The position numbers were made by a program, and so were the translations under genes. The notes under the pieces were generated by a model. That model made no database searches. It was not told the origin of the DNA and saw nothing but the letters and a program-made list of their open reading frames with translations. Shown one piece after another: positions 1-9,645 of a stretch of DNA of 52,123 nt (positions are counted from its first letter, which is position 1; each line of letters opens with the position of its first letter). The DNA is from an uncultured Colwellia sp. Its GTDB lineage: Bacteria > Pseudomonadota > Gammaproteobacteria > Enterobacterales > Alteromonadaceae. Location of the stretch: the NCBI GenBank assembly GCA_913058145.1, contig CAJXQM010000018.1, forward strand, positions 1 through 52,123, in the 5' to 3' direction.

Positions 1-7
1 ATAAAAC

Positions 8-1267
8 ATGTTTACTCGTGATATGAATATTGCCGATTTTGATCCAGAACTTTATGAAGCAATGAGCAATGAAGTTGTACGTCAAGAAGAACACATTGAA
101 CTAATTGCTTCTGAAAACTACTGTAGCCCTCGTGTACTTGAAGCACAAGGTTCACAATTAACGAACAAATATGCGGAAGGCTATCCTGGTAAACGTTATT
201 ATGGTGGTTGTGAATATGTTGATATTGCAGAACAATTAGCAATTGACCGCGCTAAAGAATTATTTGGCGCAACATATGCCAATGTGCAGCCACATGCGGG
301 TTCTCAAGCAAACTCAGCTGTTTTTCAAGCATTGGTTACACCCGGCGGAAAAGTGTTAGGTATGAGCTTAGCTCATGGTGGTCATTTAACTCATGGTTCT
401 CACGTGAACTTTTCAGGTAAATCATATGAAGCTTTTCAATATGGTCTTCACCCTGAAACTGGCGATATTGATTATGTAGAATTAGAACGTTTAGCTGATG
501 AACACAAACCTGAAATGATCATTGGTGGTTTTTCTGCCTTTTCTGGCGTAGTTGATTGGGCGCGTATGCGTAAAATCGCTGACAAAGTGGGTGCCTATTT
601 CTTTGTAGATATGGCTCACGTTGCGGGTCTTGTTGCTGCAGGTCTTTATCCAAACCCTGTCCCACATGCTCATGTTGTAACTACAACAACACATAAAACA
701 TTAGCCGGACCTCGTGGTGGTTTAATTGTTTCTGCTTGTGATGACGAAGCTGTTTATAAAAAATTAAACAGTGCTGTTTTCCCTGGTGGTCAAGGTGGTC
801 CATTAATGCACGTCATTGCAGCAAAAGCGGTTGCTTTTAAAGAAGCACTAGCTCCAGAGTTTAAAGTTTATCAGCAAGCTGTATTAGACAATGCTAAAGC
901 GATGGTTGTCGTCCTTCAAGCACGTGGTTATAAAGTTGTTTCTAACGGCACAGAAAATCACTTATTACTACTTGACCTGATAGATAAAAATATCACCGGT
1001 AAAGAAGCTGATGCAGCGTTAGGTCTTGCTCATATCACGGTTAACAAAAATGCGGTTCCTAATGATCCTCGTTCTCCGTTTGTAACCAGTGGCTTACGCC
1101 TTGGTACACCAGCAATTACGCGTCGTGGTTTTGGTGTTGAAGAAACTAACGCACTAACAGGCTGGATTTGTGATATTTTAGATGACATCAACAATGCAGA
1201 CGTTATTGCGCGCGTACAAGGGCAAGTTGCTGAACTTTGTAGTCGTTTTCCTGTGTATCAAAAATAG
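8..1267 (+). CDS. glyA: Serine hydroxymethyltransferase
   Basis: A cytosolic PLP enzyme that converts serine and tetrahydrofolate to glycine and 5,10-methylene-THF, the main one-carbon source. The 419-residue length is normal for the family. Near-identity to the E. coli enzyme is recognisable throughout: the N-terminal [14 protein letters not shown] block, the [14 protein letters not shown] block, and the PLP-lysine motif [14 protein letters not shown] with the Schiff-base lysine at residue 230. The C-terminus ends in a FPVYQK-type tail like the family. The ATG lies only 8 bases inside the contig, so its promoter and any upstream operator are not visible. It is followed by a strong terminator and then a REP-like repeat block, so it is probably transcribed apart from nrdR. 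In many gammaproteobacteria glyA lies just before nrdR-ribD, as here. Identification is very secure. Confidence 0.98.
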   Translation: MFTRDMNIADFDPELYEAMSNEVVRQEEHIELIASENYCSPRVLEAQGSQLTNKYAEGYPGKRYYGGCEYVDIAEQLAIDRAKELFGATYANVQPHAGSQANSAVFQALVTPGGKVLGMSLAHGGHLTHGSHVNFSGKSYEAFQYGLHPETGDIDYVELERLADEHKPEMIIGGFSAFSGVVDWARMRKIADKVGAYFFVDMAHVAGLVAAGLYPNPVPHAHVVTTTTHKTLAGPRGGLIVSACDDEAVYKKLNSAVFPGGQGGPLMHVIAAKAVAFKEALAPEFKVYQQAVLDNAKAMVVVLQARGYKVVSNGTENHLLLLDLIDKNITGKEADAALGLAHITVNKNAVPNDPRSPFVTSGLRLGTPAITRRGFGVEETNALTGWICDILDDINNADVIARVQGQVAELCSRFPVYQK

Positions 1268-1316
1268 TGAATTGAATAACAAAAACTAATTCACTAATGT
1301 AAGTGAATTTATATTA

Positions 1317-1345
1317 AAATGGTCGCAATTAGCGGCCATTTTTGA
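1317..1345 (+). terminator. Rho-independent terminator of glyA
   Basis: A 9-bp stem with one G-T pair (AATGGTCGC / GCGGCCATT) and a 5-nt loop, directly followed by a run of T. It sits about 50 bases past the glyA stop. Confidence 0.85.
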
Positions 1346-1395
1346 TCTGTACTGCGAATGATTTTTTTACTCACAGCATAAAACGCTATTTTTAT

Positions 1396-1474
1396 CCGTT
1401 CGCCCTGAGCCTGTCCTTCGGCAGGCTCAGGATATTCGGAAAATAAATCCGTTCGCCCTGAGCCTGTCGAAGGG
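1396..1474. repeat. REP-like palindromic repeats, block 1
   Basis: Two units of the CCGTTCGCCCTGAGC family. The first (about 1396-1432) carries a perfect 10-bp hairpin, CCTGAGCCTG at 1404-1413 with CAGGCTCAGG at 1422-1431. The second (1449-1474) is a half unit ending TGTCGAAGGG. The same family recurs in opposite orientation at 3886-3942 and again at 40483-40624. GC content is far above the surrounding DNA. It separates glyA from nrdR. Confidence 0.85.
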
Positions 1475-1503
1475 TCTAGGGTTATAACTTTAATAGGTAA
1501 ATA

Positions 1504-2016
1504 ATGTATTGTCCTTTTTGTAGCGCAACAGATACCAAAGTTATCGATTCACGTTTGGTTTCTGACGGTCACCAAATTCGCCGTCGTCGTGAATGTCTTG
1601 CTTGTCATGAGCGTTATACCACTTTTGAAACTGCTGAATTGGTGATGCCGCGTATTATCAAACGTGATGGTACGCGTGAACCATTCAATGAAGATAAGAT
1701 GAGAAGTGGTTTTAGTCGTGCCTTAGAGAAACGTCCGGTTAACATTGAACAAGTTGAATTATCAATCAATAAATTAAAATCACAGTTACGTGCCACAGGT
1801 GAACGAGAAGTGACTAGTGAAATGTTAGGTAATTTGACTATGGCACAACTAAAAGAATTAGATAAAGTTGCCTATTTACGTTTCGCTTCGGTGTACCTAT
1901 CGTTTGAAGACATTAGTGAGTTTGCGGATGAAATAGCGAGATTAGGCAAAGAAAGCCTTAACCGGGGAAAAAATACTGATAAAAAAGCTATAAAAAGCAC
2001 AGGACAAGGAAAGTAA
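1504..2016 (+). CDS. nrdR: Transcriptional repressor NrdR
   Basis: A nucleotide-sensing repressor of ribonucleotide reductase genes that binds NrdR boxes. At 170 residues it is slightly longer than the usual ~150 because of a Lys-rich C-terminal tail. The zinc ribbon is clear: Cys3, Cys6, Cys31 and Cys34 (MYCPFC...CLAC), with the basic stretch IRRRRE between them. An ATP-cone domain follows from about residue 46 ([20 protein letters not shown]). It ends one base before the ribD start, so the two are co-transcribed, as is typical of gammaproteobacteria. The ATG is preceded by a weak AAT/AGG-type ribosome site (taataggtaaat). Function is secure from the family. Confidence 0.97.
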   Translation: MYCPFCSATDTKVIDSRLVSDGHQIRRRRECLACHERYTTFETAELVMPRIIKRDGTREPFNEDKMRSGFSRALEKRPVNIEQVELSINKLKSQLRATGEREVTSEMLGNLTMAQLKELDKVAYLRFASVYLSFEDISEFADEIARLGKESLNRGKNTDKKAIKSTGQGK

Positions 2017-2017
2017 C

Positions 2018-3190
2018 GTGTTTAGTCAAACAGATCATCACTATATGGCGTTAGCTATTAAGTTAGCAAAGCAAGGTCATTACACGACATCACCTAATCC
2101 AAGAGTAGGTTGTGTATTAGTAAATAACGCCACAGGTAAAGATAAAATTATTGGGTCAGGCTTTCACCAAAAAGCAGGGCAAGGGCACGCTGAGGTTAAT
2201 GCGTTAGCCGATGCTAGGCTTAACAACGACTCTTTAATTAAAGGCGCAACAGCCTATGTTACGTTAGAGCCTTGTAGTCATTTCGGTCGAACGCCACCTT
2301 GCGCCCAAGCATTGATAAATGCGGGCATAACACGTGTTGTAGCTGCCATGGTTGATCCAAACCCAGAAGTGTCTGGCCGTGGTTTAACAATGCTAGCGCA
2401 GGCAGGTATTAAAGCTGAATCTGGATTACTTGAAAATGAAGCAAAAACACTGAATCGTGGTTTCATTAAGTTGATGACTCAAGCTTTACCCTATGTTCGA
2501 GTAAAACTTGCGGCGAGTCTCGATGGTAAAACGGCAATGAAAAATGGTGAAAGTAAATGGATCACTTCACCAGAAGCGAGAAAAGACGTACAAAGATTAA
2601 GGGCTGAAAGTTGTGCCATCATTTCAGGTGCTGACTCTATTTTATCTGATAATGCTAAAATGACCGTTCGTTGGTCTGAATTAGGCGAACTACAGCAATG
2701 TTATAAAGAAGAGGATATTCGCCAGCCTTTACGTGTTGTTATTGATAGTCAAAACCGTTTAACACCTGAGTTGACTTTTTTTAACATCAACTCGCCAATA
2801 TTAATTATCAGCACTTTAAAAGAGCAACCCCTTGAAAACTTACCCAAGTGGCCTCATTTCGTAGAACAAGTACAACTTCCAACCATTAAAAATAATGTTG
2901 GTCAAAGTAAAATTAATTTAACCAAGCTATTAACTACGTTAGCAGAACGTGGTTTAAACGAAGTGTTGGTTGAATCAGGTGCAAATTTAGCGGGTGCGTT
3001 TATTGAACAAAATTTAGCTGATGAGCTTATATTATATCAAGCACCCAAGTTGATGGGTGGCGATGGTAAAAATTTGGTGGAAATGCCTACTATAATGGCC
3101 TTGTCACAAGCTAAATCGCTTAAAATCATGGATGTTCGGCCAGTCGGTTGTGATATTCGTATTACGGCTAGACTGACAAAAAACACCTAA
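2018..3190 (+). CDS. ribD: Bifunctional riboflavin deaminase/reductase RibD
   Basis: Diaminohydroxyphosphoribosylaminopyrimidine deaminase (N-terminal) fused to 5-amino-6-(5-phosphoribosylamino)uracil reductase (C-terminal), the second and third steps of riboflavin synthesis. The zinc deaminase motif is intact: His57-Ala-Glu59 and the pair Cys86/Cys95 in PCSHFGRTPPC. The reductase half starts near residue 155 (YVRVKLAASLDGKTA) and includes the VESGANLAGAFI block. Length 390 is normal. The GTG start is chosen because it lies one base after the nrdR stop with AGGA(AAG) about 7 bases upstream, and because the alignment needs the whole MALAIKLAKQG region. It is followed by ribE after 27 bases, forming an nrdR-ribD-ribE operon. 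Confidence 0.97.
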   Translation: MFSQTDHHYMALAIKLAKQGHYTTSPNPRVGCVLVNNATGKDKIIGSGFHQKAGQGHAEVNALADARLNNDSLIKGATAYVTLEPCSHFGRTPPCAQALINAGITRVVAAMVDPNPEVSGRGLTMLAQAGIKAESGLLENEAKTLNRGFIKLMTQALPYVRVKLAASLDGKTAMKNGESKWITSPEARKDVQRLRAESCAIISGADSILSDNAKMTVRWSELGELQQCYKEEDIRQPLRVVIDSQNRLTPELTFFNINSPILIISTLKEQPLENLPKWPHFVEQVQLPTIKNNVGQSKINLTKLLTTLAERGLNEVLVESGANLAGAFIEQNLADELILYQAPKLMGGDGKNLVEMPTIMALSQAKSLKIMDVRPVGCDIRITARLTKNT

Positions 3191-3217
3191 ATGGACAAAA
3201 CCTAATAGAGAAATTAT

Positions 3218-3880
3218 ATGTTTACCGGAATAATTGAAGCAGTTGGTACCATTAAAGCAATTAATATAAATGCGCAAGGAGCACGTTTAGTGATTGCTAC
3301 AAATAATCTTAATATGAGTGATGTCAAACTGGGCGATTCAATTGCCACCAATGGCATTTGTTTAACGGTAGTTGATTACGATCAGAATAGTTACAGCGTT
3401 GATGTTTCTAATGAAACCTTAAATCGAACAGGTTTTGCTAGTTACGACGTTGGCATGGCTGTTAATTTAGAAAAAGCGATGTTAGCTAGCACTCGTTTTG
3501 GTGGACATATGGTTTCAGGTCATGTTGATGGCGTATCTGAAATTCTGTCTATTACTAACAATGGTAACAGTATAGAATATTGGCTTTCAATGCCCGGTGA
3601 CATTGCTCATTATATTGCTGAAAAAGGCTCTGTTACCATTGATGGTACTAGCTTAACCGTTAATGCGCTCAGTGACGGTAAATTCCGTTTAACGATTGTG
3701 CCACATACTGTAAAAGAAACTGTTTTTGCCCACTACCAAGTAGGCACTAAAGTGAACTTGGAAGTTGATTTGATCGCTCGTTATTTAGAGCGCTTACTGA
3801 CAAAAGACACTACTGGATATGAAGTGGAACCCAAGTCAAATGTAACGGAATCTTTATTGAAAAAAGCAGGTTTTATGTAA
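3218..3880 (+). CDS. ribE: Riboflavin synthase, alpha subunit
   Basis: Dismutates two molecules of 6,7-dimethyl-8-ribityllumazine to riboflavin and the pyrimidinedione. The family opening MFTGIIEAVGTI is exact. Two lumazine-binding barrels are visible, the first with SIATNGICLTV near residues 41-51 and the second with SVTIDGTSLTVN near residues 137-148. The 220-residue length is typical. In E. coli this gene is called ribC. It follows ribD by 27 bases, and downstream lies a repeat-filled gap of about 160 bases before ribBA. Its substrate would be made by RibH, whose gene is about 22 kb away here. Confidence 0.97.
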   Translation: MFTGIIEAVGTIKAININAQGARLVIATNNLNMSDVKLGDSIATNGICLTVVDYDQNSYSVDVSNETLNRTGFASYDVGMAVNLEKAMLASTRFGGHMVSGHVDGVSEILSITNNGNSIEYWLSMPGDIAHYIAEKGSVTIDGTSLTVNALSDGKFRLTIVPHTVKETVFAHYQVGTKVNLEVDLIARYLERLLTKDTTGYEVEPKSNVTESLLKKAGFM

Positions 3881-3885
3881 CTATT

Positions 3886-3990
3886 CCTTCGACAAGCTCA
3901 GGACGAACGGGTTTATCCTTCGACAAGCTCAGGACGAACGGGGCATATATCCGTTCATACAGAGCGCGAGGAACGAGCAGTCGAAGTGGA
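3886..3990. repeat. REP-like palindromic repeats, block 2
   Basis: Two identical direct copies (3886-3911 and 3917-3942) of a 26-base unit beginning CCTTCGACAAGCTCAGG and ending GACGAACGGG, then a degenerate unit in the opposite orientation (3951-3990, CCGTTCATACAGAGCGCGAG...CAGTCGAAG). Same family as 1396-1474 and 40483-40624. It lies between ribE and ribBA, and transcription through it could form hairpins between opposite units. Confidence 0.88.
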
Positions 3991-4039
3991 TTAATTGAAA
4001 AATTGACTTAAATACAAATAAATAACCAAAGAGAATCTA

Positions 4040-5149
4040 ATGAATTTACATACACCACAAGAAATAATTGACGATATTGCTTTAGGTAAAATGGTTATTT
4101 TGATGGATGATGAAGACCGAGAAAATGAAGGTGATTTCATCATGGCAGCTGAAATGGTTACGCCTCAAGCGATTAATTTTATGGCAACTCATGGTCGTGG
4201 TTTGATTTGTATGCCAATGACGCAAGAGCGTTGTGAAACGTTAAAATTACCTTTGATGGTTGATAAAAATGATGCTCAGTTTAGCACGAACTTTACTGTA
4301 TCGATTGAAGCAGCAACTGGCGTAACTACCGGTATTTCTGCAGGCGATAGAGCGACAACGGTACTTGCTGCTGTTGCTAAAGATGCGACGCATTTGAATA
4401 TTGTGCAACCAGGGCATATTTTTCCGTTAATTGCTAAAGATGGTGGCGTACTTAATCGCGCAGGTCATACTGAAGCGGGTGTTGATTTAGCTCGAATGGC
4501 GGGGCTTGAGCCTGCGGCCGTTATTGTTGAAATTTTAAATGAAGACGGCACTATGGCGCGTCGTCCAGATTTAGAAATCATTGCCAAAAAACATGATATT
4601 AAAATGGGCACTATTGCTGATTTAATTGAATTTAGAAATGCGACCGAAACAACCATTAAACGTATTTCACAATGTAAATTACCGACAGTATTTGGTGAGT
4701 TTGATTTGACTGTGTTTGAAGACACCATTGATGGTCAAGCCCACTTTGCGTTAACTAAAGGTGAAATAAAGTCAGAAGAACCTACGTTAGTTCGTGTACA
4801 TTTAGAGAATACCTTTAGAGATTTATTATTTAGTGAACGAGAAAGTGTTGCTAAATGGCCAATGGCTAATGCACTAGAAAAAATAGCCAAAGAAGGCGGT
4901 GTGTTAGTTTTACTAGGTAAGCATGAATCACCAATGGAATTGATTAATCTCGTTGAAAAATACGCTAAAATTGATGCGGGTGAAACAGTCAAAGAAGTCA
5001 ATCGACACGTTGGCTCACGTAACGTTGGTGTTGGTTCGCAAATTTTGTCTAACTTAGGTGTTAGTAAAATGAGACTATTAAGTTCACAAACGAAATACCA
5101 TTCACTTTCTGGTTTTGGTTTAGAAGTTGTTGAGTATATTGCGGAATAA
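4040..5149 (+). CDS. ribBA: 3,4-dihydroxy-2-butanone 4-phosphate synthase with degenerate GTP cyclohydrolase II domain
   Basis: The N-terminal ~200 residues are a complete RibB domain: the acidic metal site [12 protein letters not shown] near residue 23, [10 protein letters not shown] near 54, and the HTEAGVDL block near 153. It makes the four-carbon unit that RibH uses. The C-terminal ~160 residues are recognisably RibA-like ([34 protein letters not shown]). However, the zinc-binding ECLTGD...RCDCG stretch is replaced by a segment with no cysteine ([16 protein letters not shown]). The GTP cyclohydrolase activity is therefore probably lost, as known for the RibBX-type proteins of gammaproteobacteria, and a separate ribA is expected elsewhere. 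In relatives it is usually followed by ribH; here it is followed by unrelated DNA. No FMN riboswitch was seen upstream. Confidence 0.93.
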   Translation: MNLHTPQEIIDDIALGKMVILMDDEDRENEGDFIMAAEMVTPQAINFMATHGRGLICMPMTQERCETLKLPLMVDKNDAQFSTNFTVSIEAATGVTTGISAGDRATTVLAAVAKDATHLNIVQPGHIFPLIAKDGGVLNRAGHTEAGVDLARMAGLEPAAVIVEILNEDGTMARRPDLEIIAKKHDIKMGTIADLIEFRNATETTIKRISQCKLPTVFGEFDLTVFEDTIDGQAHFALTKGEIKSEEPTLVRVHLENTFRDLLFSERESVAKWPMANALEKIAKEGGVLVLLGKHESPMELINLVEKYAKIDAGETVKEVNRHVGSRNVGVGSQILSNLGVSKMRLLSSQTKYHSLSGFGLEVVEYIAE

Positions 5150-5166
5150 AAGTAACGTTATCGTCT

Positions 5167-5225
5167 GTTCATCCTGGGCGTCTCCGTCGGCGTTCCAGGT
5201 TGACAGAGACGCTCAGGTCGGACGG
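5167..5225. repeat. GC-rich imperfect inverted repeat after ribBA
   Basis: The arms contain a perfect 7-bp core, GCGTCTC (5178-5184) and GAGACGC (5206-5212), in a longer imperfect pairing that begins GTTCATCCTGG and ends CTCAGGTCGGAC. The outer arms resemble the REP-like family of this window (GTTCATCCTGAGC), so this may be a diverged member. There is no T-run, so it is not a classic terminator. Confidence 0.5.
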
Positions 5226-5335
5226 TTTATGGTTTGACCTGACAATCGACTCTCACCCAAGATGGGTGGGTGTAGATGTCATTTATCTCTTTAATTATAT
5301 TCATTATTGTCTAAATAACTTGAATTTCAGGCAAT

Positions 5336-5376
5336 AAAAAAGCGAAGATTAACGTATGTTAATACTTCGCTTTTTT
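5336..5376. terminator. Bidirectional terminator between ribBA and csp
   Basis: AAAAAAGCGAAG and CTTCGCTTTTTT close over an inner perfect TTAAC/GTTAA stem. The stem is flanked by A-run and T-run, so it can end transcripts from both strands, chiefly the minus-strand csp. A second AT-rich imperfect hairpin (5383-5427) lies closer to the csp stop. Confidence 0.85.
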
Positions 5377-5444
5377 CGCTTTCTTTATTATCTTTTCTTT
5401 ATCTCAAGAGAAAAGAAAGTAATAAAGTAGAAAGTTAGCTTTAA

Positions 5445-5654
5445 TTAAACAGCTACAACGTTCTCAGCTTCAGGGCCTTTTTGACCTTGTTTAACACTGA
5501 ACGATACTGCTTGACCGTCAGTAAGAGTACGGAAACCGTCTCCTGTGATAGCGCTGAAGTGAACAAACACGTCAGGACCATTTTCTTGTTCTATAAAACC
5601 GAAACCTTTAGTTTCGTTGAAGAATTTTACTTTACCGCTAACTGAATCAGACAT
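5445..5654 (-). CDS. Cold-shock protein, CspA family
   Basis: A 69-residue single OB-fold protein that binds single-stranded RNA and DNA and acts as an RNA chaperone. Both nucleic-acid motifs are intact: KGFGFI (RNP1) near residue 16 and VFVHF (RNP2) near residue 29. It is compact, with no extra C-terminal domain, so it is a CspA/CspC/CspE-type paralogue; which one cannot be told from sequence alone. The ATG has GGGAAA about 7 bases upstream. It is a monocistronic minus-strand gene with hairpins at its 3' side. A long AT-rich leader with a pyrimidine tract lies upstream, in keeping with the long leaders of cold-shock genes. Confidence 0.96.
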   Translation of the reverse strand: MSDSVSGKVKFFNETKGFGFIEQENGPDVFVHFSAITGDGFRTLTDGQAVSFSVKQGQKGPEAENVVAV

Positions 5655-6024
5655 ATGTACATTTTCCCGTATTTTCTAAAAATAATATTAATGTAACGTT
5701 TTCTTAAAAGGATAAATCCATAAGAATTAACGCCGTTTTTACCCGAGTAAATGCCCTCTACCAAGTAGTACAGGAAGAGGAAGGAAACAAACTATATTCG
5801 TAACAAAGCGTATTTGGAACAAACAACTAGTTTGCATTGCCTAAATCCGTTTGTTAAAAACATTCAAATATAGCTATCTGATAAATCTAAAACAAAAGTT
5901 AGTATCAACCTTCATCTGCAACACAAAAACTCAACGCGGCAATATAATAACACAGATATTTTCAATATGCTTTATCAAAAGTTCAAATAGTTCAATATTT
6001 TTTTTAAAATTTTCGAATATGAGT
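5655..6024. other. Non-coding gap between csp and valS
   Basis: About 370 AT-rich bases with no credible gene. The csp-proximal ~200 bases probably hold its promoter and leader. On the minus strand TTGTTC, 17 bases, then GAATAT could be a weak promoter, followed by a pyrimidine-rich tract. The rest shows nothing recognisable. Confidence 0.4.
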
Positions 6025-6066
6025 AAAAAAAAAGCCCACATAAGTTATGACTTATGCGGGCTTTTT
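6025..6066 (-). terminator. Terminator of valS
   Basis: AGCCCACATAAGT pairs with ACTTATGCGGGCT around TATG, with one mismatch. It is flanked by A-run on the plus strand and T-run on the other side, giving a good U-tract for the minus-strand valS transcript. Confidence 0.88.
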
Positions 6067-6105
6067 ATCAAATGATGTAATGAATAAGTTCAATTGAACT
6101 TATTT

Positions 6106-8994
6106 TTATAACGCTGCTATTTGCTGTTTTTGCTCTAACATTTTTATTAGGGCTGATTCAGCTTCGTGTAGTTTGGCTTTTTCTTTATCAATAACGGAAG
6201 CGGGGGCTTTACTAACAAAATTTTCGTTGCTTAACTTACCACGCGTTCTAGCAGCATCTTTTTCAAGTTTATCGATAGCTTTGTCTAAGCGAGCCAACTC
6301 GGCATCTTTATCGATAAGGCCAGCCATAGGAATTAATACCGATAAGTCACCGACAACAGCGGATGCACAAGCAGGCCCCTGCTCATTTTTACTGAGCACA
6401 GAAATACTTTCTAATTTAGCTAAAGAGCTTAAAAACTGCTCATTTTCATCTAAACGACGTTGATCAAGTACATTCACGTTTTTAAGTAATACCGGCAATA
6501 ACTTACTTGGTGATATGTCCATTTCACCACGAATATTACGAATGGCAACAATAAATTGTTTAACCCACTCTAAATCATCAATCGCTTGTTGATCACATTT
6601 ATTGGCATCAAACTGCGGGAATGCTTGCACCATAATTGAATCATCTGTTTTACTGAAGTCACTTAATGGCTGCACACGCTGCCAAATAGTTTCAGTGATA
6701 AAAGGCATGATGGGATGCATTAAGCGTAATAAACCTTCTAATACATTCACTAAGGTATGGCGTGTGCCACGTTGTTGAGCTTCACTTCCTTGCTCTGGAT
6801 CTCTAGGAAATAATACCGGTTTTGTCAGCTCTAAGTACCAATCACAGAACTGGTTCCAAGTGAATTCATACAAAGCTTGTGAAGCAAGATCAAAACGGAA
6901 CGTATCAAACGCTTCATGTACGGTTTTCACGGTTTGTTCAAACTGTCCAATGATCCAACGATCGGCTAATGATAATTCCATTTCGCCAGCCTTCTCATCA
7001 GATGAATTGCTGCCACAATCAAACTCTTCAGTGTTCATTAATACATAACGGCTAGCATTCCATAATTTATTGGTAAAGTTACGGTAACCTTCAAGACGTT
7101 TCATGTCCCAACTAATATCACGACCGGTAGTGGCAACTGACGTTAAGGTAAATCGTAGTGCGTCAGTACCATGAGCTTCAATGCCATTTGGAAATTCTTT
7201 TTTGGTTAACTTATCAATTTTCTTAGCAAGCTTTGGCTGCATCATGTTGCCAGTACGTTTTATTAATAAATTTTCTAAAGAAATACCATCAATCATATCT
7301 AAAGGATCAACAACATTACCTTTAGACTTACTCATTTTATCGCCATTTTCGTCACGAATAAGGCCCGTCATGTAGATTTTTTTGAAGGGTATCTGTGCTT
7401 TACCTTCTTCGTCTTTGTTAAAGTGCATGGTCATCATGATCATACGCGCAACCCAGAAGAAAATAATATCAAAGCCGGTAACTAATACATCAGTAGGATG
7501 AAAGGTTTTTAAGTCTTCAGTTTCTTTTGGCCAGCCTAACGTTGAAAAAGTCCATAAAGCTGAAGAGAACCAAGTATCTAGTACATCATCATCTTGACGT
7601 AGCTTCATGTTACTGGCAATAGCGTTATTAGCTCGCACTTCATCTTCGGTGCGGCCAACGTAGACTTTACCGCTTTCGTCATACCAAGCTGGAATACGAT
7701 GTCCCCACCATAATTGACGTGAAATACACCAATCTTGAATATTGTTCATCCAAGCAAAGTACATGTTTTCGTATTGCTTGGGCACAAATTCAATTTGGCC
7801 GTCTTTAACCGCTTCGATGGCGGGACCTGCTAATTTCTCAACACGAACATACCATTGATCAGTTAACAATGGCTCGATAATTACGCCAGATCTATCACCA
7901 TAGGGGGCAACTAAATCATGATCTTTAACTTCAACCAATAAACCTAATTCATCAAACTTAGCAACAATTGCTTTACGTGCAACAAATCTGTCCAACCCAA
8001 CGAATTCGCTGGGTAATTCTGCACTGTAGGCATCACAAACTTCACCTTTAGTGTCGTAAACTTCAGCACTAGCTAAAATTGCCGCGTCTTTATCAAAAAT
8101 ATTGATTTGTGGTAATTGATGACGCTTACCTACTTCATTATCGTTAAAGTCATGGCCAGGGGTTATTTTCACACAACCTGTGCCTTTTTCCATATCGGCA
8201 TGATCATCGCCAACAATAGGAATTAAACGATTAACCAGAGGTAATAATATTTGCTTGCCAATTAAATCTTTATAACGAGGATCTTCAGGATTAACCGCAA
8301 CACCGGTATCACCTAACATGGTTTCAGGGCGAGTGGTGGCAACGACCAAATAATCAAGACCTTCAGCAGTTTTTGCACCATCAGCTAATGGATAACGTAA
8401 GTGCCACATGTGGCCTTTTTTATCTTTATTTTCAACTTCTAAATCAGAAATAGCGGTATGGAATTTAGGATCCCAATTAACTAAGCGTTTACCACGATAA
8501 ATTAAGTCATCTTCAAACAAGCGCACAAAAACTTCTTGTACGGCTTCAGACATGCCTTCATCCATGGTGAAGCGTTCACGGCTCCAGTCAATAGAGTTAC
8601 CTAAGCGGCGCATTTGTTTGCCGATAGTGCCACCAGATTCTTCTTTCCACTGCCAAATTTTCTCAATAAACCCTTCACGTCCATAATCGTGGCGGGTTTT
8701 ATCTTCTTCAGCAGCAATCTTACGCTCAACGACCATCTGCGTAGCAATACCCGCATGATCGCAACCTGTTTGCCATAAGGTGTTTTTACCTTGCATGCGT
8801 TGGTAGCGGATCAAGGTATCCATGATGGTTTGTTGAAAAGCATGTCCCATGTGCAAAGAGCCGGTGACATTGGGTGGTGGAATGGCAATACTATAACTGT
8901 CGCCTTCACCTGTAGGGCTAAAGTAACCTTGCTCTTCCCAGCTAGTATATAAAGATTGTTCAATGTCGGTTGGGTTGAATGTTTTTTCCATCAT
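6106..8994 (-). CDS. valS: Valyl-tRNA synthetase
   Basis: Class I aminoacyl-tRNA synthetase that charges tRNA-Val; 962 residues, normal for bacteria. The HIGH-type motif is in [14 protein letters not shown] (about residues 41-54) and the KMSKS motif KMSKSKGN starts at residue 553. The CP1 editing domain lies between them ([18 protein letters not shown]). The anticodon-binding domain follows, and a C-terminal coiled coil (about residues 895-960, rich in Lys, Glu and Leu) forms the tRNA arm. Two ATG codons are adjacent at the start; the second gives the usual MEKTFNP opening, so the true start may be 3 bases later. It lies downstream of holC on the same strand, the usual pepA-holC-valS order. 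Confidence 0.98.
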   Translation of the reverse strand: MMEKTFNPTDIEQSLYTSWEEQGYFSPTGEGDSYSIAIPPPNVTGSLHMGHAFQQTIMDTLIRYQRMQGKNTLWQTGCDHAGIATQMVVERKIAAEEDKTRHDYGREGFIEKIWQWKEESGGTIGKQMRRLGNSIDWSRERFTMDEGMSEAVQEVFVRLFEDDLIYRGKRLVNWDPKFHTAISDLEVENKDKKGHMWHLRYPLADGAKTAEGLDYLVVATTRPETMLGDTGVAVNPEDPRYKDLIGKQILLPLVNRLIPIVGDDHADMEKGTGCVKITPGHDFNDNEVGKRHQLPQINIFDKDAAILASAEVYDTKGEVCDAYSAELPSEFVGLDRFVARKAIVAKFDELGLLVEVKDHDLVAPYGDRSGVIIEPLLTDQWYVRVEKLAGPAIEAVKDGQIEFVPKQYENMYFAWMNNIQDWCISRQLWWGHRIPAWYDESGKVYVGRTEDEVRANNAIASNMKLRQDDDVLDTWFSSALWTFSTLGWPKETEDLKTFHPTDVLVTGFDIIFFWVARMIMMTMHFNKDEEGKAQIPFKKIYMTGLIRDENGDKMSKSKGNVVDPLDMIDGISLENLLIKRTGNMMQPKLAKKIDKLTKKEFPNGIEAHGTDALRFTLTSVATTGRDISWDMKRLEGYRNFTNKLWNASRYVLMNTEEFDCGSNSSDEKAGEMELSLADRWIIGQFEQTVKTVHEAFDTFRFDLASQALYEFTWNQFCDWYLELTKPVLFPRDPEQGSEAQQRGTRHTLVNVLEGLLRLMHPIMPFITETIWQRVQPLSDFSKTDDSIMVQAFPQFDANKCDQQAIDDLEWVKQFIVAIRNIRGEMDISPSKLLPVLLKNVNVLDQRRLDENEQFLSSLAKLESISVLSKNEQGPACASAVVGDLSVLIPMAGLIDKDAELARLDKAIDKLEKDAARTRGKLSNENFVSKAPASVIDKEKAKLHEAESALIKMLEQKQQIAAL

Positions 8995-9119
8995 GCTCTC
9001 GAAATAAAAGTGGTAAATTGTAGATTGTTTTTTGAATAAAAATACGCTGACAAAAACTTAATGTCGCACTATTCTTTATGTTGCACTAAATATGTACCCA
9101 GTAAAGAGTACGACCTACA

Positions 9120-9581
9120 TTATTGTGTTGTAGATAATGCTTGGTTATTCACTTGAAAACCACGCTGACGACAAGCTTTAAATCGTTCTCGGGCTAGTTG
9201 TTTTAATGATTCGTCACTGGATACAAAATCGACCATAAATTGAAAGTTATTGGCAAAATCAGGCACTGTGCTAGTTAAATTTATCAACACTGGACGACGA
9301 CCACGTGGCGCTTTGTGACTGATTTCTACCGCAGCCCCTTGTTTAGGGCCTTCACCGGATAAGTTATGGGGTACAAAACTATCACTGTCAAATGCCCATA
9401 ACATTTCATCTATTTGTTCCGCACTCTTTTGATCTTGGGTATAAATAAATACCCGCTGATTTTGGCGGTAAAAATAGCTTGCTTGCAAACAGGCATGATA
9501 AAGAGTAGAGCTAGCGTTAATATCGCTAGCATCGGCTTTATCTTTATCAGGAAGTAAATAAAACATTACCTGTGTTTGCAT
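9120..9581 (-). CDS. holC: DNA polymerase III chi subunit
   Basis: Clamp-loader accessory subunit that links DNA polymerase III to SSB. The 153 residues match the family: N-terminal VMFYLLPD, the YRQNQRVFIYTQDQKSAEQIDE segment, and the diagnostic DEMLWAFDSDSFVPHNL near residue 79. It sits between pepA (64 bases) and valS (125 bases) on the minus strand, the conserved gammaproteobacterial context. The C-terminal tail is slightly longer than in E. coli (147 residues). Confidence 0.95.
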   Translation of the reverse strand: MQTQVMFYLLPDKDKADASDINASSTLYHACLQASYFYRQNQRVFIYTQDQKSAEQIDEMLWAFDSDSFVPHNLSGEGPKQGAAVEISHKAPRGRRPVLINLTSTVPDFANNFQFMVDFVSSDESLKQLARERFKACRQRGFQVNNQALSTTQ

Positions 9582-9645
9582 TGCTATTTATCTCTTCTCA
9601 TTTTCTTAAAGAATAAAGCTTAAAGCTTGAAATTCTAAACTTGAG

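Noticed and set aside
1396-1474. CRISPR array
   Set aside because: The repeat copies are too few, unevenly spaced and in both orientations; no spacer pattern and no cas genes are present. The same applies to the other two repeat blocks.
4000-4040. FMN riboswitch upstream of ribBA
   Set aside because: The conserved FMN aptamer blocks are not present; the gap holds only REP-like repeats and AT-rich sequence.
5851-6075. 74-codon frame between csp and valS
   Set aside because: Low-complexity Lys/Phe/Ser/Ile sequence that runs through the valS terminator; no ribosome site and no family resemblance.
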